Below, in pieces: positions 9,528-18,554 of a DNA stretch of 64,000 nt (position 1 is the stretch's first letter; each line of letters begins with the position of its first letter). The translations under genes and the position numbers were made by a program. The notes beneath the pieces were generated by a model. That model saw nothing but the letters and a program-made list of their open reading frames with translations, searched no databases and was not told the origin of the DNA. This DNA is from an uncultured Erysipelotrichaceae bacterium (GTDB lineage Bacteria; Bacillota_I; Bacilli_A; Erysipelotrichales; Erysipelotrichaceae), in assembly GCA_903789495.1 (NCBI GenBank), contig CAIFEQ010000001.1, positions 122,559 through 186,558 of the forward strand, given 5' to 3'.

Positions 9528-9556
9528 ACACGCAGATCCTGTCTGCATGTTTTTTT
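9528..9556. terminator. Bidirectional terminator between convergent MATE and SGNH genes
   Basis: The stem ACACGCAGA/TCTGCATGT (one mismatch) around a 5-nt loop is flanked by AAAA on the left and seven Ts on the right, so it can terminate the MATE gene on the plus strand and the SGNH gene on the minus strand. Confidence 0.75.
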
Positions 9557-9560
9557 CTGC

Positions 9561-11045
9561 TTAATAGGGATCGCCCGTCACGGAAGGCGCATGGCCGTTG
9601 CAGGCCCACTCCCAGCAGGCCGAAGGCCACAGCCTCAGCATCGTATCGATGCCGATCGGATCGGTATGACTGGCCGTGTCGGTCATGAAGATCAGCTCCA
9701 TGTTGTCGGTATGGGAGGAACTGTATGCCCCGTCAATCAGGATGCCGTCCTCGGTAAACTCCAGGACAGAGCCGTTGTAGGTGATCTGGAAGGGTTCGGA
9801 GGATTCCTGCACGGGCTGGCCGTTGACGACAAAGGCATAGTAGTCCGTGTCATAGTCCTGCAGGAAGTCCTTGCTTAAGCCGATCGAGGCCAGGGCCTCC
9901 TGGTCTTCTTCCGTCAGCATCGTTCCTTCCCGGGCGGTATAGCGTACCGCGACGGCTGTGTTCTGATAGGCTGCGGCGATGTGGAGCAGCCGCTGCACAT
10001 CGAGGTTATAGGGCACGATCAGGGAATAGGCACTGGTCAGACTGGCCTGGGCATACTGCTGTTCCAGTTCTTCGTTGTCCTGATGGTTCTGCACCAGGCC
10101 GTTCTCCAGAATGTATTCGCCCAGCCCCCGGGTGACCTTTTCGGCCCCCCAAGAGTTGTTATGCCAGATATCCCCGTCCATGAGCAGATGCCAGCCGATC
10201 GCCTCCGGATGATTGGCATAGTCCACATAATCCTGTCCCTTTTCTTCCAGATAGGCCCAGAGGGCAGCCAGCTTGTCGGTATCTTCCTGTGAGATCTTGT
10301 AGGGGGTCTTGATGAACAGCAGATGGACATCATTCTCCTCACAGAGTGTGATCATCCGGTCCAGCAGGTCTTTTTCCTCCTGGCTCAGTTCCACCTGCCG
10401 GCTGACGGCATAGGTGTCATAGGAGCCGGTCCGGATGTCCGTCGGTTCCTGGCGGACAAAGCCGAAGGTCGTGACCGGACCCTGATTGAGTTCGGCATTG
10501 TCCAGGATGCTGTCGGGATCGCTGAAGTCCATGACCCGCCAGTTGTTGTGATTCATGATCAGATCATAGGCATAGGGCAGCCGCTTTTCCGCCTCGCTGT
10601 CCGGCATGTTCAGGGCGGCCTGCACACGGGTCTCGCCGGTCATCATGTCGATGGCGGTATAGTACATGCCTTCGCCATAGCAGACCTGGGACTGGGGCAG
10701 GAAGGTGAAAACATCCATGATGATCACTTCCGGAGACTGGGTCTTGAGGATTTCCTCCATCATGTAGTAGCTGGTCTCCGGCGGCTGACACATGCTGCCC
10801 ATGACATAGCTGTAGAGACCGGTCTCGGCATAGAGCACGCCGGGATCAAAGGCATACTGGGCATGACTGGAGCCCACGACGACGACATCGAGGCTGTCTT
10901 CCGGCAGGGTGCGGAAGAGATCTCCGGTATCGTTATGATCAATGCGGAAATAGGGGGTCAGGAAACGCCAGACCCCGACCGTCAGACAGCCGGCCAGGGC
11001 GGTCTTGCCCGCAATCCGGAACAGGTTTTTCAGGAACGTCTTCAT
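9561..11045 (-). CDS. SGNH/DltD-like acyltransferase partner of an MBOAT protein
   Basis: This is a 494-residue single-span protein with an extracytoplasmic SGNH-hydrolase-like domain. An N-terminal membrane helix covers about residues 11-28. It is followed by VVVVGSSHAQYAFDP, with the catalytic Ser in GSSH, and a later block with HNNSWGAEKVT, which resembles the Asp/His block of DltD and AlgX/AlgJ proteins. It begins 9 nt after the MBOAT gene, so both are translated from one transcript. By analogy with DltB/DltD and AlgI/AlgJ, the MBOAT passes an acyl group across the membrane and this protein places it on a surface polymer. The acceptor is unknown. The last ~150 residues (after GLVQNHQDNEE) look specific to this group. 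Confidence 0.8.
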   Translation of the reverse strand: MKTFLKNLFRIAGKTALAGCLTVGVWRFLTPYFRIDHNDTGDLFRTLPEDSLDVVVVGSSHAQYAFDPGVLYAETGLYSYVMGSMCQPPETSYYMMEEILKTQSPEVIIMDVFTFLPQSQVCYGEGMYYTAIDMMTGETRVQAALNMPDSEAEKRLPYAYDLIMNHNNWRVMDFSDPDSILDNAELNQGPVTTFGFVRQEPTDIRTGSYDTYAVSRQVELSQEEKDLLDRMITLCEENDVHLLFIKTPYKISQEDTDKLAALWAYLEEKGQDYVDYANHPEAIGWHLLMDGDIWHNNSWGAEKVTRGLGEYILENGLVQNHQDNEELEQQYAQASLTSAYSLIVPYNLDVQRLLHIAAAYQNTAVAVRYTAREGTMLTEEDQEALASIGLSKDFLQDYDTDYYAFVVNGQPVQESSEPFQITYNGSVLEFTEDGILIDGAYSSSHTDNMELIFMTDTASHTDPIGIDTMLRLWPSACWEWACNGHAPSVTGDPY

Positions 11046-11054
11046 AGGTGCCTC

Positions 11055-12443
11055 TCAGAATGTGACATAGATGAAGTCCTGCGGATCATACCCGGGACCA
11101 TAGACGCCGAAGATGATGGCGATGACCATCAGCAGGAAGTAGAAAGCCCAGCGTATGACAAAGGGCCTTCTGGCCAGGCCTTCCACCATGTTCCAGCGGT
11201 TACGCAGCAGATCGCTGACCACGATGATGCCCAGCAGAATCCACAGCCAGCCCCATTCATTCCCGGTCAGGCCCAGCAGGGCCGGATCCAGCGGCAGCGA
11301 AGCCGCCGAGAGCGGGAAAAGATCCCGGAAGATCTGCAGCGCCTCCGCCAGGCTGGCGGAACGGAAGAAGACCCAGAGCAGGCTGACCAGCACGAAGTTG
11401 ATCAGAACCCCCAGGACATGCAGCAGAGCAGACCAGAACTTCCCGATCTGCCGGTTCCGGAAGGGCCTGCGGAGCCAGCCTTCCAGGACGCTGAGCAGGC
11501 CATGGCCCAGACCCCAGCAGACATACATCCAGGTGGAGCCATGCCAGAGGCCGGAGACCAGAAAGACCAGCAGGACATTCAGGGCATGGCGCCCGGCACT
11601 GCAGCGGCTGCCGCCCAGCGGAATGTAGACATAATCCCGCAGCCAGCTGCTCAGGCTGATGTGCCAGCGCCGCCAGAATTCCTGGATATTGCCCGCCAGA
11701 TAGGGGGTATGGAAGTTGGCCGGGATATGATAGCCCAGCATACGGGCAGTGCCGATTGCGATGTTGCTGTAGGAATCAAAATCCACATAGATCCAGAAGG
11801 AATACAGGACAATGCCCAGAACCAGATACCAGCCCTGCAGGCCGGAGGACAGCAGACGCTGGGCAATCGGGCCGAGATAGTCGGCGATGACCAGTTTCTG
11901 AAACAGCCCCAGCCCCGCCTGGATACAGCCGTTTTTCTGATCGGTATAGGAAAAGGTAAACTGATCGGTTTCCTTCAGGAATTCGGCACAGCGGTTGATC
12001 GGACCGGCCTGGATCAGCGGAAAGAAATACAGATAGTCAAACAGTACGGCCGGATTCCGGATCACCGGACATTTTCCATGCTGCAGATCCAGCAGGTAGG
12101 AAACGGCCCGGAAGGTAAAGAAAGACAGCCCCAGAGGCATCAGGGGCAGCGTCCAGTCCAGCAGTCCTGCCGCCTTCCAGACCACCAGGGCACTGGCGGC
12201 CCCCAGGCCGAGCAGGAGGGTGATCTTCTGATTCCGGTAACGGGAAATCAGCAGACCGGCCAGCCAGACACAGACCAGATACAGCACAAAGAAGGCATAG
12301 CGCTTCACCGTATAGTGCAGAAGAGCAAAAAAGGCCAGATTGGCCACGCACACAAAAAACCATCTGGCCTTCTTCGGCGTCAGCCAGAGCAGTATCGCGG
12401 CAGCCCCAGACAAAAGAAGATACTCCAGGGTCAGTACGTTCAT
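11055..12443 (-). CDS. MBOAT family membrane O-acyltransferase (AlgI-like)
   Basis: This 462-residue polytopic protein belongs to the membrane-bound O-acyltransferase family. It shows the hallmark FWRRWHISLSSWLRDYVYIPLGG followed by SGLWHGSTWMYVCWGLGHG, whose His is the invariant catalytic residue of the family, and many hydrophobic helices. The ATG at 12443 follows GGAGGGG. It is the first gene of a two-gene unit with the SGNH protein (9-nt gap) and lies 47 nt after the GNAT gene, with which it may be cotranscribed. The likely role is O-acylation (often O-acetylation) of a cell-wall or capsular polymer. The acyl donor and acceptor cannot be read from sequence. Confidence 0.9.
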   Translation of the reverse strand: MNVLTLEYLLLSGAAAILLWLTPKKARWFFVCVANLAFFALLHYTVKRYAFFVLYLVCVWLAGLLISRYRNQKITLLLGLGAASALVVWKAAGLLDWTLPLMPLGLSFFTFRAVSYLLDLQHGKCPVIRNPAVLFDYLYFFPLIQAGPINRCAEFLKETDQFTFSYTDQKNGCIQAGLGLFQKLVIADYLGPIAQRLLSSGLQGWYLVLGIVLYSFWIYVDFDSYSNIAIGTARMLGYHIPANFHTPYLAGNIQEFWRRWHISLSSWLRDYVYIPLGGSRCSAGRHALNVLLVFLVSGLWHGSTWMYVCWGLGHGLLSVLEGWLRRPFRNRQIGKFWSALLHVLGVLINFVLVSLLWVFFRSASLAEALQIFRDLFPLSAASLPLDPALLGLTGNEWGWLWILLGIIVVSDLLRNRWNMVEGLARRPFVIRWAFYFLLMVIAIIFGVYGPGYDPQDFIYVTF

Positions 12444-12490
12444 GCTTCCCCTCCCTGCATCTGTACACCCGTACTCAGCGTACCATGATT

Positions 12491-13030
12491 TCAGACGAAT
12501 TTCTCATAGGCATAGCGAGGATCATTGTCTTCTTCGACGTGTATGATCCCGGCTCTTTCATACCCCAGTTTGGCCAGCAGATGCTGCATCGGAATGTTAT
12601 CCGGATGCGTATCGATGCGGATGTGTCCGCACTGCTCCAGGGCCCAGTTCAGACAGGCGGTTCCGATGCCCGGTACCGAACCGTCGCCAGCCAGCCGGTG
12701 CACCACCCCATAGGTATTCCCCTGCTCTTCGCCCAGTGCGGCGATGGCGGGCCACTGGCCATCAGTAATCCGATCATAGCAGGGCTCGGCATGGGGTCCA
12801 ACCATCATGCAGAAGGTGCCGACGACCCGTTCCTGCGGCGTGCCGGCATCCAGGACGCAGACATAGCTGCGCTGCCGGGCAATATCCGTTTTCAGCAGTT
12901 CCTCTGGCGGCCAGTGCCGGTTTCCCCACTGCCGGGGATTGCCATGGGCCGCCATGAAAGCTCTGGCCGTGGCATAAATGTCCAGCATCTGCGGCAGATC
13001 CTCCATGCTGGAATGTCTGATTGTCAGCAT
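12491..13030 (-). CDS. GNAT family N-acetyltransferase
   Basis: This 179-residue cytosolic acetyltransferase has a GNAT fold: MLTIRHSSMEDLPQMLDIY (strand 1/helix 1), VVGTFCMMVG (strand 4), VVHRLAGDGSVPGIGTACL (an acetyl-CoA-binding loop of the GxGxx type) and IRIDTHPDNIPMQHLLAKLGYERAGII (the C-terminal motif). I start at 13030, where MLTIRHS is preceded by AAAGGAAAAGAGAGG; a longer in-frame start has no ribosome-binding support. It lies between the esterase gene and the MBOAT gene on the same strand. The substrate is unknown. Confidence 0.85.
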   Translation of the reverse strand: MLTIRHSSMEDLPQMLDIYATARAFMAAHGNPRQWGNRHWPPEELLKTDIARQRSYVCVLDAGTPQERVVGTFCMMVGPHAEPCYDRITDGQWPAIAALGEEQGNTYGVVHRLAGDGSVPGIGTACLNWALEQCGHIRIDTHPDNIPMQHLLAKLGYERAGIIHVEEDNDPRYAYEKFV

Positions 13031-13098
13031 TCCTCTCTTTTCCTTTCTGTTTCTGTCTTCTATCCTATCATGTCCGCTCACGCAGTGTCTGCTGTCCG

Positions 13099-14019
13099 TT
13101 ATTCTTTCCACAGGGTGCTCAGACCATGTTCCGTCTCGGCCTCCAGGGAGGCCTGGCTGTGGCCGCCGCCCTCATTTTCCCAGTAAAGAAGATTCCGGGC
13201 ATTGATCAGATCCGGATAAGCCGACCGCAGGGCTTCGATCTGCGGCCGCATGGTGTATTTTGTGGAGTCCAGACTGCCCACCATTGCCAGGATCCGGAAA
13301 TCCCCGGGTCCATAGCCGCCCGCCAGCAGACCCTGCATGAGCTGTTCTTCCACCGGCTCATCAGAAAGCCGATCCAGCCAGCAGTCGCCGGCCATGGGCA
13401 GATAACAGGCAAAGGCATCGGCCTGCAGGGCCAGCACATCCCAGGTCGTCACGCCGCCCATGGAATAGCCGCCGAATGCCCGGTGCATCCGGCTCTGCTG
13501 CAGACCCTGTGCGTCCGTGCTCTGGGCATAGGTATGATACGTGCTTTCCACCGCCTGCAGCAGGAGTGGGACTTCCTGCCGGGCAAAGAAGTGGTTCAGG
13601 GGATAGTCCTGCGTGTAGTCGGCCTGAACAAAGGAGCGGTCCGGATAATAGGTCGGAAAGACCACCAGCATCGGGACTATTTCCCCGCTGCGGATCCATT
13701 CATCCAGCAGCGGTGCCAGATCTTCTGCCATCTGAGAAGCGCTGCCCTGAGAGCCATGCAGGAGGTAGACGATGTTCATGGGTTCCTGCTCCTCATAGGA
13801 CGCCGGCACATAGACGTAAGCCGTCTTGGTATAGGTCTGCTCTTCATAGCGGATCTCATAGCGTACCGTTTCCAGACTGCCGGCCTCCGCTGCGGCAGAT
13901 CCGCTCTGCGCCGTTTCCGGCGGCAGCGGTTCTGTTCTTCCGGCCGCACAGCCGCTCAGAATGCCCAGGTTTCCGATCACCAGAAAGACAAGCATCGTTC
14001 TGCTGAATTCTGTTCTCAT
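13099..14019 (-). CDS. Lipoprotein esterase (PF00756-type alpha/beta hydrolase)
   Basis: This 306-residue surface-anchored esterase has a lipoprotein signal peptide ending LGILSGC, so Cys24 would be lipidated. The mature part has VPASYEEQEPMNIVYLLHGSQG (oxyanion region), the nucleophile elbow GGYSMGG, and a late GGGHSQASLE with the likely catalytic His. This pattern fits esterase-D/feruloyl- or acetyl-xylan-esterase-like enzymes. I start at 14019, where AAGGA precedes MRTEFSRTM. The in-frame ATG at 14064 overlaps the previous stop (ATGA) but has no ribosome-binding site. It is the distal gene after another lipoprotein hydrolase. The natural ester is unknown; an acylated polysaccharide is plausible. 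Confidence 0.85.
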   Translation of the reverse strand: MRTEFSRTMLVFLVIGNLGILSGCAAGRTEPLPPETAQSGSAAAEAGSLETVRYEIRYEEQTYTKTAYVYVPASYEEQEPMNIVYLLHGSQGSASQMAEDLAPLLDEWIRSGEIVPMLVVFPTYYPDRSFVQADYTQDYPLNHFFARQEVPLLLQAVESTYHTYAQSTDAQGLQQSRMHRAFGGYSMGGVTTWDVLALQADAFACYLPMAGDCWLDRLSDEPVEEQLMQGLLAGGYGPGDFRILAMVGSLDSTKYTMRPQIEALRSAYPDLINARNLLYWENEGGGHSQASLEAETEHGLSTLWKE

Positions 14020-14060
14020 TTCTTTTTCCTTCAGAAAAGAAGCACGCGCAGGTGCTTCTT

Positions 14061-15164
14061 TCATGCGTTTCTGCTGAACAGGTCCGTCAGCCAGGCCGCG
14101 TAATCCCGGACCCAGCCGCCGTCCCCGCCGAAGCCATGCGGCCAGCCGTCCAGCACGATCCGCCCGGCTGCGATTCCCATTTCAGATAACAGACGGTACT
14201 GCGCTTCAAACTGGTCATAGAACGGATCTTCCGTCCCGTACACAAAGAAGGTCGGAGGCAGATCGGCCTCTGCCAGCGCCGCCTGATCCAGCGTGCCGTG
14301 GGACAGCCTGCCATAGAAGGAATAGATCATCCCGTCTGCGGCGGCATAGGCCCTGAGCGCATCCAGTTCATCCGGCTGATACGAGGGATCCAGGATGGTG
14401 CCGCTGACGTCTTCGTCATAGCCCATCAGAAACTGCCCGGCCTGAATGCCGCCGGCGGAATACCCCATCACGGCAATGTCATCGGGATCAATGCCGTATG
14501 TTTCGGCATTCTGACGGATGAACCGGACGGCCCGGGCCACATCCAGGGCCCCTTCCTGCTGGCTGTACGGCTGCAGGCGGTAATCCACGATGAAGGGCCG
14601 CAGACCATACTCCCGCAGCTGGGCCGCAGTAGGCAGGGTATCCGTGTAGTTGCCCCGGATCCGATAGGCACCGCCAGCCAGCAGGACGACGGCTCCTCTG
14701 GCGCTGACCCCTTCCGGCAGCGGGATGGACGTGACATAGGGACGGAAATCATAGGGGTCAAAGTAGCCGGTCATTCCCGGCGTAAAGGCCGTGACGGCCG
14801 GAACATTGCCTTCTTCCCAGAGATACAGGGCCTGGAATTCATCCGGTCTGACCTCGGCATGTGCAACCGTATCCTCTGCCCGTTCCGGCAGAGGCATCCT
14901 GCGCACCTGCAGGTCCTGGGACCAGTCTCCCATGAGACCGGACCCATAGTCATAGGCGGGCGGAAAGTCTGCCGGTGCCGCCAGCGTTTCGCCGGAGGTC
15001 CCTTCGCGCAGACCGCTTTCTGTACTTTCCTGATTTTCCTGCATGGTTTCTCCTTCCGCCGGCTGTGTCTGACTGCCGGCCTGACCGGCACAGCCGCTCA
15101 GGGAGAGCAGAGCGGCCAGGGTCAGGCCAGACAGATGCTGTAGGATTTTTCCCGGGTCAGTCAT
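14061..15164 (-). CDS. Lipoprotein alpha/beta hydrolase (BD-FAE-like)
   Basis: This 367-residue lipoprotein has a signal ending LLSLSGC. A Glu/Thr/Ser-rich linker leads to an alpha/beta hydrolase domain with VVLLAGGAYRIRG (oxyanion-loop equivalent), ARAVRFIRQNAETYGIDPDD, the nucleophile elbow GYSAGG, FFVYGTEDPF with the likely Asp, and a final WPHGFGG with the His. This arrangement matches BD-FAE and acetyl-esterase-like carbohydrate esterases. The start overlaps the dehydrogenase stop by 8 nt with no clear ribosome-binding site, so it is probably translationally coupled. Its tail overlaps the next lipoprotein esterase region. Confidence 0.82.
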   Translation of the reverse strand: MTDPGKILQHLSGLTLAALLSLSGCAGQAGSQTQPAEGETMQENQESTESGLREGTSGETLAAPADFPPAYDYGSGLMGDWSQDLQVRRMPLPERAEDTVAHAEVRPDEFQALYLWEEGNVPAVTAFTPGMTGYFDPYDFRPYVTSIPLPEGVSARGAVVLLAGGAYRIRGNYTDTLPTAAQLREYGLRPFIVDYRLQPYSQQEGALDVARAVRFIRQNAETYGIDPDDIAVMGYSAGGIQAGQFLMGYDEDVSGTILDPSYQPDELDALRAYAAADGMIYSFYGRLSHGTLDQAALAEADLPPTFFVYGTEDPFYDQFEAQYRLLSEMGIAAGRIVLDGWPHGFGGDGGWVRDYAAWLTDLFSRNA

Positions 15165-16239
15165 TGTAGATGACCGGCTTGATCAGACTGCGGTCATGGT
15201 TCAGGAAGAGATCCATGGCCTGCGGAATCTGCTCCATGCCGTGGAAGCGGTGCGTGATCATCTTCTCAGGCGCGACTCTGCCATCCGCAATCAGTCTGAC
15301 CATCCGGCTCATCAGCAGCCTGCCGCCGCCGCAGCCGATGCCCTTGATGGTCTTGTCCCCATAGCCGTAGCCCCAGGCAGCGGGATCAATGGGAATATCT
15401 TTTCCGCTGAAGTAGGCCGACAGATTGACCAGAGTACCGCCCTTCTTGAGCATCTTCAGGCCCTTCGACAGCTCGGCTTCCGTACCGCCGCACAGGACGA
15501 CCCGGTCCACCGGACCGTCGTTGGCGCGGATGATGTCATCAATGTAGCCCTCCTTGTGGTAATCCACGCAGTGCGTGGCCCCGTATTCCTTTGCCGCCTC
15601 AAAGCAGACCGGACGGGAACCGATGGCAAACACATGCCCCGCTCCGTGCAGAACCGCTGCCCGGACGGCCATCAGACCGACCGGACCGATGCCCAGAACA
15701 GCAACCGATTCCCCGAAGCGCAGATCCAGCGCCTCCACGCCCGTAAAGGCGGTGCACATCATATCCGGTACCATGACGGCCTGTTCCAGACTGACATTGT
15801 CCGGAATCAGAGCCAGGTTCATGTCCGCGTCACGGATGTAGTATTCCTCCACAAAGGAGCCGCCGCGGTCCGGATAGTCGATGCCGGCATACATGTTGTC
15901 CTGAACCTGAGCCGCATGGCCATCCTGGGCTTCCAGGCTGCGCCAGTGCGGCATGATGGCACAGACGATGACCCGGTCACCCGGCTTGAAATCTCTCACC
16001 TCACTGCCGACCGCGACGATTTCGCCGCACATCTCATGCCCGGCTGCCTTGCCCACCAGATAAGGCAGAGAAGCCGCACCGGTAGCACACAGATGGGCAT
16101 CGCTGGTGCAGGGTGACCAGATCAGCGGCCGGATCAGAGCCCCGGTGGGAACGATGTTCTCCGCCTCCGGGACCGGGCAGTGCGGGCTGACCTCCATTCT
16201 GTTTTTCCCGGCAATCACAACACCTTTCAGATAACGCAT
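15157..16239 (-). CDS. NADP-type secondary alcohol dehydrogenase (zinc, MDR)
   Basis: This 360-residue medium-chain dehydrogenase closely resembles the clostridial/Thermoanaerobacter isopropanol (secondary alcohol) dehydrogenases. It has WSPCTSD with the zinc Cys near residue 44, AAGHEMCGE with His68 and Glu69, and VPDMMCTAF with Asp159, the family's Cys-His-Asp zinc set. LGIGPVGLMAV is the nucleotide fold, and IGSRPVCFEAAKEYGA carries the GSRP element typical of NADPH preference. The four structural-zinc cysteines are absent, as in that family. The start at 16239 has AAAGGAGGAATC upstream and overlaps the EFR1 gene end by 13 nt. It probably interconverts ketones and secondary alcohols; the true substrate is unproven. 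Confidence 0.88.
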   Translation of the reverse strand: MRYLKGVVIAGKNRMEVSPHCPVPEAENIVPTGALIRPLIWSPCTSDAHLCATGAASLPYLVGKAAGHEMCGEIVAVGSEVRDFKPGDRVIVCAIMPHWRSLEAQDGHAAQVQDNMYAGIDYPDRGGSFVEEYYIRDADMNLALIPDNVSLEQAVMVPDMMCTAFTGVEALDLRFGESVAVLGIGPVGLMAVRAAVLHGAGHVFAIGSRPVCFEAAKEYGATHCVDYHKEGYIDDIIRANDGPVDRVVLCGGTEAELSKGLKMLKKGGTLVNLSAYFSGKDIPIDPAAWGYGYGDKTIKGIGCGGGRLLMSRMVRLIADGRVAPEKMITHRFHGMEQIPQAMDLFLNHDRSLIKPVIYND

Positions 16240-17045
16240 GATGATTCCTCCTTTTCCGCTTCTTCCGGAAGCGCTTTGCGCCAGTTGGCATGAACCAGAT
16301 CCGACAGACTGACATGGACATTGCGGTAGCGGGTCTGGGGATCCGGTTCCCGGAAACCCAGAACCGGGTTGATCCGGATGGCCTTTTCCGGGCAGACATG
16401 CACACATGCCATACAGGCCTGGCAGTTCTTCCGGTTCCGGACCGCCCGATGTTTCTGCAGATGAATACAGCCGGCCGGGCAGACCTTCGTGCACAGACCG
16501 CAGCCGATGCACCGGGCCGTAAAGCTGAAGTCTGCCCAGACCGTGGCCGGCTGATGCCCGACCAGCTGCAGGTAATGCTCATGCGCCTGCCGGTCGGCCT
16601 CGGTCACTTCCTCAAAGCCATGTTTTCTGACGGCAAGATCCTGACGGATCACCTCCAGCTGTTCCTCCACATGCTTGTCCAAGGCCAGCTGTTCCTTCAT
16701 GTCAAAGGCGGGCAGAAAATTGTCCACCATCAGCAGGGTGCGGATATAGTCGATCCGCTTCCCGGCATCACCGAAGACCTGACGGGCCAGTTCCACGGCA
16801 TTGGCATGCCGGTTCCCATAGGTCAGGATCAGAAACACATAGGAAGTCTCAAAGGTGGCCCGGCTGATGAAGGCCTTGACCATCTGCGGCATCTCATGCC
16901 CGTAGATCGGGGCCACGATGCCGATCCGCTCCGAGCGGAAATGCAGGTCTGTACGGTCAATCACCTGGGGAATACTGATGACATCCGTATCCAGACTCCT
17001 GGCTGCATACAGACTGTTTCCGGTTCCGGAAAAACAGAAGATCAT
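16227..17045 (-). CDS. EFR1 family flavodoxin-ferredoxin fusion
   Basis: This 272-residue cytosolic electron carrier has an N-terminal flavodoxin-like domain (MIFCFSGTGNSLYAARSL, an FMN phosphate loop, then APIYGHEMP). A C-terminal pair of 4Fe-4S motifs follows, CIGCGLCTKVCPAGC and CQACMACVHVCPEKA. This architecture is the EFR1 family, common in anaerobic Bacillota. The ATG at 17045 follows GGGAGGAAAG. It is first in a run with the secondary alcohol dehydrogenase (13-nt overlap) and two lipoprotein hydrolases. It is divergent from an iron alcohol dehydrogenase, with a shared 21-bp element 79 nt upstream. It may supply electrons to the neighbouring redox steps (inference). Confidence 0.9.
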   Translation of the reverse strand: MIFCFSGTGNSLYAARSLDTDVISIPQVIDRTDLHFRSERIGIVAPIYGHEMPQMVKAFISRATFETSYVFLILTYGNRHANAVELARQVFGDAGKRIDYIRTLLMVDNFLPAFDMKEQLALDKHVEEQLEVIRQDLAVRKHGFEEVTEADRQAHEHYLQLVGHQPATVWADFSFTARCIGCGLCTKVCPAGCIHLQKHRAVRNRKNCQACMACVHVCPEKAIRINPVLGFREPDPQTRYRNVHVSLSDLVHANWRKALPEEAEKEESSCVI

Positions 17046-17123
17046 AGGCTTTCCTCCCGGAAGGCTGCTGCTGATCTCTGCCTTCCTGTGCTCTACGTCT
17101 GCATGCTAGCGGGAATCCGGAAA

Positions 17124-17144
17124 TCTGTACAATATTGTTTCCGC
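17124..17144 (-). promoter_or_regulatory. 21-bp element shared with the flavodoxin promoter at 23725
   Basis: The plus-strand element starts TCTGTACA and ends CGC. It matches the element at 23725-23745 at 17 of 21 positions and sits 79 nt upstream of the EFR1 start (78 nt in the other case). Its core here is the perfect palindrome ACAATATTGT. It overlaps a poor -10-like AATATT with no good -35, as expected for an activator-dependent promoter. The nearby LysR protein is the obvious candidate regulator (inference). Confidence 0.5.
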
Positions 17145-17273
17145 AACCAGCTATTCAGCAGATGAATTCTCCTTTTCGTTTTCCATCATGTACTTCCCGG
17201 GAAATCCGGATTATGCTCAGAATCGGAAATGCAGAGCCGTCCTGCGGTTCTGCATCTGGCCAGGAGGAAGAAC

Positions 17274-18461
17274 ATGAAAACATTTCAGTACACAGGAATG
17301 CCCAGGGTCTACTTCGGGGAAGGTGCCCTGGAGACGGCACTGACTGCGGAACTGCCCCAGATCGGCAGGCGGGTCATGCTTGCCTATGGCGGCGGCTCCA
17401 TCAAGCGCAACGGGATCTATGATCAGGTGTGTGCCCTTCTGCACAAAGCCGATAAGACCATCATTGAGTTCAGCGGCATCATGGCCAATCCGACCTATGC
17501 CAAGGTACAGGAAGGCGCCAGGCTGGCCCGTCAGGAAAAGGTGGACTTCATCCTGGCCGTCGGCGGCGGTTCCGTCATGGACTGTTGCAAGATCGTCTCT
17601 GCCCAGGCCAGGATGGAAGAGGATATCTGGAACGCCGAGTTCAGTGAACATAAATATCCCACGGATTTCCTGCCGCTTGGCATGGTGGTGACTGCTTCCG
17701 GCACCGGGGCCGAGATGAACAATGGCGCCGTGATCACCAACGAAGAAACCCGGCAGAAGAACGGCATGGGCGGAGCCCTGGCCCGCTTTGCGGTGCTGGA
17801 TCCGTCTTACACGCTCAGCGTACCGATGTCCCAGGCGGTGTCCGGAGCCTTTGATACCCTGTCCCACTGCATGGAAACCTACTTCGGCAGACCGTCGGAA
17901 ACCAATGTCTCCGATGAGATCAATGAAGCCATCATGCGGAATGTCATCCGCAACATCCGGGCCATGATCGCCCATCCGGAAGACGTCGGTGTCCGTTCCG
18001 AACTCATGTGGGATTCTTCCATGGCGGAAAACGGCATCCTCAAGCTGGGCAAGCAGACGGACTTCCAGTGCCATATGATCGAGCATCAGCTCGGTGCCTA
18101 CACCGACTGCAATCACGGGCAGGGACTGGCTGTCATTCACCCGACGGTCTACCGGCACCTGCTCAAGGGCAACACATCAAAGTTTGCCCGCTTTGCCCGT
18201 GAGGTCTGGCAGCTGCCTGCGGAAGGCCGCTCGGAAGAAGAACTGGCGGCTGCCGGGATCCAGGCGCTGGCCGACTTCATCCGGGAAATCGGTCTGCCTG
18301 CCACGCTGACCCAGCTCAAGGCCAATCTGCGTCCCGGCAGTCCGGATCCTGCCGACCGGGATCTGCTGCGCAGGGTGGCAGACAGCACCATCCTTTCCGG
18401 CGGCTGTGCCCGGAAGCTGACGGCAGATGAAATCTTCCAGATTCTGACCGAGTGCCTCTGA
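17274..18461 (+). CDS. Iron-containing alcohol dehydrogenase (butanol dehydrogenase type)
   Basis: This 395-residue group III dehydrogenase has an N-terminal Rossmann-like part with VMLAYGGGSIKRNG, ILAVGGGSVMDCCK and VTASGTGAEMNNGAVI. The metal-binding helical part has FDTLSHCMETYF and HMIEHQLGAYTDCNHGQGLAVIHP, whose histidines are the usual iron ligands. This matches NAD(P)H-dependent butanol/aldehyde reductases (BdhA/YqhD group). I start at 17274 (MKTFQYTGMPRVYFG) because CCAGGAGGAA precedes it; the longer in-frame start lacks support. It is divergent from EFR1, and a group II intron begins only 9 bp after its stop, so any native terminator has been displaced. Confidence 0.92.
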   Translation: MKTFQYTGMPRVYFGEGALETALTAELPQIGRRVMLAYGGGSIKRNGIYDQVCALLHKADKTIIEFSGIMANPTYAKVQEGARLARQEKVDFILAVGGGSVMDCCKIVSAQARMEEDIWNAEFSEHKYPTDFLPLGMVVTASGTGAEMNNGAVITNEETRQKNGMGGALARFAVLDPSYTLSVPMSQAVSGAFDTLSHCMETYFGRPSETNVSDEINEAIMRNVIRNIRAMIAHPEDVGVRSELMWDSSMAENGILKLGKQTDFQCHMIEHQLGAYTDCNHGQGLAVIHPTVYRHLLKGNTSKFARFAREVWQLPAEGRSEEELAAAGIQALADFIREIGLPATLTQLKANLRPGSPDPADRDLLRRVADSTILSGGCARKLTADEIFQILTECL

Positions 18462-18511
18462 GCAGAACAATAGGGTAGAGTGAGCCGCGTGAGCGGCTCG
18501 ACCCTCCCATT

Positions 18512-18544
18512 GCACCGTACGTACGGTTTTCCGTATACGGCGCT
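18512..18544 (-). ncRNA. Group II intron domain V hairpin
   Basis: The minus strand reads AGC, then GCCGTATACGG, an AAAA tetraloop and CCGTACGTACGGTGC. This forms the short stem with an internal CG bulge and the catalytic AGC triad typical of domain V. It is followed directly by the domain VI stem GAGCCGC/GCGGCTC. Confidence 0.8.
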
Positions 18545-18554
18545 ACGTCTGTAT

